From Candidatus Nanopelagicus abundans (lineage in GTDB: Bacteria; Actinomycetota; Actinomycetes; Nanopelagicales; Nanopelagicaceae), in NCBI RefSeq assembly GCF_002288305.1, contig NZ_CP016779.1, positions 930,001-994,000 on the forward strand: a DNA stretch of 64,000 nucleotides, read 5' to 3'. The notes beneath the pieces were generated by a model. The model searched no databases, had not been told where the DNA came from, and saw only the letters and a program-made list of their open reading frames with translations. Numbering within the stretch: position 1 is the stretch's first letter; each line of letters begins with the position of its first letter. The translations under genes were made by a program, and so were the position numbers. This document shows positions 61,377-64,000 of the stretch, piece by piece.

Positions 61377-62798
61377 TCACTCTTTTGCACCAGCCTTTTT
61401 TGCTGCTGCAGCAGATTTGCTTCCTTTTCGTTTACGTAGCACCCAACCTAAGATATTTACTTGGCGAGAGCGTGCGATTGCAATCGCACCCGCTGGCACA
61501 TCCTCATTGACCACAGAGCCGGCTGCGGTATAGGCGCCATCACCGATGCTTACTGGAGCCACCAGCATGGTGTCACTACCAATTCTTACATGATCACCAA
61601 TCTCAGTTTGGTACTTATTTTCACCATCATAATTAACAAATATTGTGCCAGCACCAATATTGCTCTCTTCACCAATTTGAGCATCTCCCACATATGAAAG
61701 ATGGGCAACCTTTGATCCTTGTCCAATAGTTGAATTTTTAATCTCAACAAAGGCGCCTACTTTACTTTCACTATCTAATACGCTGCCTTTGCGTAGGTAT
61801 GTATATGGCCCGACCTTCGCATCTTTACCTATCTTTGAATCGGTGCAATTTGATTCAATTACCTTAGCCCCAGTATCTATTTGGCAAGAGTTAATTACTG
61901 AGCGTGGGCCAATAATGGCGCCAGATTTAATTTTACTATTACCGGTAATTGATGTGCCGGGATAAATTAAAACATCAGATTCAATAACAACATCGGCGTC
62001 AATCCAAGTAGTAGTTGGATCAATAATGCTTACCCCATTTAGCATATGCTGATGATTTATTCGATCACGCATAATTGCAGCGCATTCAGCTAATTGGCTT
62101 CGATCATTTATACCTAAAGTTTCGGTGTAATCATTGGAAAGGATTGCGTAAGCACTTTTTCCACTCTCATTAATTAAGCCAATTACATCAGTTAGGTATA
62201 GCTCCTTTTGGGAGTTATTACTCTTAAGGTTAGTAATTACCGAGCGGAGTAATTTAATATCAAATAAGTAGACTCCGGTATTAATCTCATCAATATCTTT
62301 TTCAGAATCTGAAGCATCTTTTTCTTCAATAATTTTTAAGATCACACCATCATCACCCCTAATTATCCGGCCGTATCCACTTGGATCAGGAAGTAGGGCA
62401 GTTAAGACTGAAGCTGGGCTCTCATTATCTTGATGGGCTTTTACAAATTCACTTAATGTTTGATTGGTAAGTAGCGGGGTGTCTCCGGCTAAAACTAGGA
62501 CAGTGCCATCACCTTTATGTTCTGCTAAGGCGAGCGCGGTTGCAGATCCGGTACCATCTCGCTTTTCTTGCACTACACACTTTGCATTTGGCGCAATCTT
62601 TAACAGGTGCGCAGCTACCGCCTCTTTTTGGGCGCCGACTACCACGGTTAAATTTTTTGCAGAAAGTGGAGTAAGCGCTGCTAATAAATTCTGGATAACA
62701 CTTCGACCAGCTATTTCATGTAATACCTTTGAGGTTTCAGATTTCATTCGCTTGCTATCACCGGCCGCTAGGACAATGACAAGTTCTAACTTACTCAT
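61377..62798 (-). CDS. glmU: Bifunctional UDP-GlcNAc pyrophosphorylase / GlcN-1-P acetyltransferase
   Basis: The start is ATG 62798 (MSKLELVIVLAAGDSKRM...; AAGGGGG upstream). An open frame to 62861 would read through the tRNA-Gln gene and is rejected. The 473-residue protein has an N-terminal uridyltransferase (GDSKRMKSETSKVLHEIAGRS, VLAGDTPLL, EINTGVYLFD) and a C-terminal left-handed beta helix (SKIKSGAIIGPRSVI, GNSKI-type hexapeptides, HLSYVGDAQIGEESNIGAGT). It makes UDP-GlcNAc for peptidoglycan. A basic Ala/Lys tail ends it. Confidence 0.96.
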   Translation of the reverse strand: MSKLELVIVLAAGDSKRMKSETSKVLHEIAGRSVIQNLLAALTPLSAKNLTVVVGAQKEAVAAHLLKIAPNAKCVVQEKRDGTGSATALALAEHKGDGTVLVLAGDTPLLTNQTLSEFVKAHQDNESPASVLTALLPDPSGYGRIIRGDDGVILKIIEEKDASDSEKDIDEINTGVYLFDIKLLRSVITNLKSNNSQKELYLTDVIGLINESGKSAYAILSNDYTETLGINDRSQLAECAAIMRDRINHQHMLNGVSIIDPTTTWIDADVVIESDVLIYPGTSITGNSKIKSGAIIGPRSVINSCQIDTGAKVIESNCTDSKIGKDAKVGPYTYLRKGSVLDSESKVGAFVEIKNSTIGQGSKVAHLSYVGDAQIGEESNIGAGTIFVNYDGENKYQTEIGDHVRIGSDTMLVAPVSIGDGAYTAAGSVVNEDVPAGAIAIARSRQVNILGWVLRKRKGSKSAAAAKKAGAKE

Positions 62799-62819
62799 CA
62801 CTACCCCCTTTTTTCTTGG

Positions 62820-62894
62820 TGGCTCCGCCACCAGGTATCGATCCTGGACCCTGAGCTTCAAAGGCTCATGTGCTAGCCACTACACAATGGCGGA
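62820..62894 (-). tRNA. tRNA-Gln (UUG)
   Basis: The 75-nt gene has encoded CCA (62820-62822), acceptor TCCGCCA/TGGCGGA, discriminator G, and anticodon stem TGAGC/GCTCA with loop CTTTGAA, which gives anticodon UUG. It lies between ispE and glmU in the same direction and could be processed from a common transcript. Confidence 0.93.
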
Positions 62895-62923
62895 ACCTGA
62901 ATTATCCCTTATAACTGGTTAAA

Positions 62924-63844
62924 TTAAAAACTTTCAATTATTCGAGCCCCCGCAACCGCTCCGCTTGCTCTAACAACTGATGAAATTACCCCACTACTAC
63001 TTAATGCAACGGTTAAGTCCATTGCATGCTCTTCATCTTTTACTAAGAATGCAACTGTTGGACCTGAACCAGAGACGATTCCACCTAATGCGCCATAATC
63101 AAGACCAACATCTAAAACTAATCGAAGAGCTGGCCGTAGTGAGCAGGCAGCTGGTTGTAAATCATTTGATAACGATTTACCTAATGCTTTAGCATCCCCC
63201 GCTCTAAGTGCTTGCATTAAATGTTCACTAACTACTGGTGTTGAAATTGATAATCCCTCGCGCAAGCGATCACACTCTGCGTAAACAGATGGTGTGGCTA
63301 ATCCTTGACCTGAAAGTGCAAGTACCCAGTTATAACTTCCTTTAAAAAGTGCTGGAGTTATTTGATCACCTCGCCCAGTTCCAATTGCTACTCCACCACA
63401 TATTGAAAATGGCACATCAGTGCCTATTTTACTTCCAACCATCTCCATCTCATCCCTGGAAAGTCCTAACTCAAATAAAGAGTCAAGACCAACAATTACT
63501 CCAGCAGCATCTGCGCTGCCACCTGCCATACCGCCAGCAACTGGAATCTCTTTTTTTAATTTAATATTTATATCACTAGGCAGATCATAATTTTTAATCA
63601 TTAATGTTGCGGCTTTAACTGCAAGGTTTGAGCTATCAGATGGCACACCAGTTGAAGTCTGCCCAGTAACTTGAATTGAAATACCATTATTTTCTGCCGC
63701 TGTTTCAACTGTTACATCATCAAAGAGTGAGATTGCTTGAAAGACCGTAGTAACTTCATGAAATCCATCAGTACCTAGTGGGCCAACTGCTAGTTGCAGA
63801 TTGACCTTAGCTGGTACCCTGGCAATTACACCCCGTGATCTCAT
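62924..63844 (-). CDS. ispE: 4-diphosphocytidyl-2-C-methyl-D-erythritol kinase
   Basis: The 306-residue GHMP kinase of the MEP pathway has VPAKVNLQLAVGP at the N-terminus (the Lys of motif 1), PVAGGMAGGSADAAG as the ATP loop and GGIVSGSGPTVAFLV as motif 3. It phosphorylates CDP-ME. It follows rsmA by 17 bp, as in M. tuberculosis (Rv1010-Rv1011). A TACGCT box 7 nt before the ATG (63852-63857) suggests an additional leaderless start. Confidence 0.95.
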   Translation of the reverse strand: MRSRGVIARVPAKVNLQLAVGPLGTDGFHEVTTVFQAISLFDDVTVETAAENNGISIQVTGQTSTGVPSDSSNLAVKAATLMIKNYDLPSDINIKLKKEIPVAGGMAGGSADAAGVIVGLDSLFELGLSRDEMEMVGSKIGTDVPFSICGGVAIGTGRGDQITPALFKGSYNWVLALSGQGLATPSVYAECDRLREGLSISTPVVSEHLMQALRAGDAKALGKSLSNDLQPAACSLRPALRLVLDVGLDYGALGGIVSGSGPTVAFLVKDEEHAMDLTVALSSSGVISSVVRASGAVAGARIIESF

Positions 63845-63861
63845 ACCCTAGAGCGTATTGG

Positions 63862-64000
63862 TTAAGTATCTAATGGTGTGGAATTTTGCTTAACTAATTG
63901 TTTACCAATCTCTAAAAATTCTTTTACTGAGAGCGCCTCACCACGAATAGTTGGATCAATCCCAGCAGCCTCTAACAGGTTAACTGCATTTACTCCTAGC
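63862..64000 (-). CDS. rsmA: 16S rRNA dimethyladenosine transferase RsmA (KsgA), C-terminal fragment
   Basis: The minus-strand frame from the window edge to TAA at 63862-63864 reads LGVNAVNLLEAAGIDPTIR, then GEALSVKEFLEIGKQL and a short tail. This is the KsgA/RsmA C-terminal helical domain (the LEAAGIDP-RGE-LS-EF motif). Only the last 45 residues are visible. It precedes ispE by 17 bp. Confidence 0.9.
   Translation of the reverse strand, partial: LGVNAVNLLEAAGIDPTIRGEALSVKEFLEIGKQLVKQNSTPLDT

Noticed and set aside
62799-62861. N-terminal extension of glmU to 62861
   Set aside because: The added residues are read through the tRNA-Gln gene; the ATG at 62798 has its own RBS and the expected N-terminus.
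62464-62922. Plus-strand frame of 152 codons opposite glmU
   Set aside because: It is fully antisense to glmU and the tRNA, with no RBS and no recognisable product.

Overview
The window looks like a chromosome segment of a streamlined, low-GC actinobacterium, most likely from the freshwater acI lineage (Nanopelagicales, e.g. Planktophila-like). This is an inference. It rests on AT-rich codon use, very tight gene packing with many 1-20 bp overlaps, and actinobacterium-specific families: a SigR/RsrA pair, a WhiB7-type regulator, AdnA/AdnB-type helicase-nucleases, UPF0182, DUF501, DUF4307, DUF3817 and DUF5679. I see no insertion sequence, prophage, CRISPR array or rRNA operon. Most of the window is ordinary core genome.

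Layout. 1-5.2 kb: the 3' end of a 2-oxoglutarate dehydrogenase gene, a nickel superoxide dismutase with its maturation protease, a thioesterase, the redox-stress sigma factor SigR with its zinc anti-sigma factor RsrA (behind a consensus SigR promoter), aroA and rsgA. 5.2-7.7 kb: a copper-type P-ATPase and the initiator tRNA. 7.7-25.2 kb: a block whose gene order recalls Mycobacterium tuberculosis Rv3193c-Rv3202c (UPF0182, PDZ-Lon protease, DUF2342 protein, WhiB7, UvrD2-like helicase, NudC, AdnB, AdnA). 25.2-32.5 kb: typA, ychF, rmuC, a DUF6542-type membrane protein, ispH and a class I fumarase. 32.5-41.5 kb: a more variable region with three tandem zinc alcohol/polyol dehydrogenases, an HtrA protease, an MFS transporter, an S51 peptidase, a lytic-transglycosylase-like protein and PhoH. 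41.6-47.8 kb: SURF1 and small membrane proteins, DUF4307 with greA, an ABC-2 exporter, an MFS exporter and a BAX-inhibitor-like protein. 47.9-64 kb: a second block resembling Rv1010-Rv1026 (ppx, DUF501, ftsB, eno, mazG, a SurA-like lipoprotein, mfd, then ppc, pth, rplY, prs, glmU, ispE, rsmA), with three tRNAs.

Working together. SigR/RsrA and WhiB7 are the two stress regulators. AdnAB, UvrD2, Mfd and RmuC make a DNA-repair set. IspE and IspH are two steps of the MEP isoprenoid pathway. GlmU, AroA, Prs, Eno, PPC and fumarase are central metabolism. RsgA, YchF, TypA, PhoH, GreA, Pth, bL25 and RsmA serve ribosome assembly, transcription and translation.

The most noteworthy signals are non-coding. 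First, a convincing candidate small RNA lies at 13322-13400 on the minus strand, with promoter, long rod-like stem and U-tract. Second, leaderless start signals recur (a TAnnnT box 5-7 nt before the start codon), including two divergent pairs packed into 25-45 bp. Third, the SigR promoter matches GGAAT-N18-GTT exactly. Fourth, prs probably starts at a CTG codon. Fifth, there is a tRNA with a UAA anticodon but a short variable arm.
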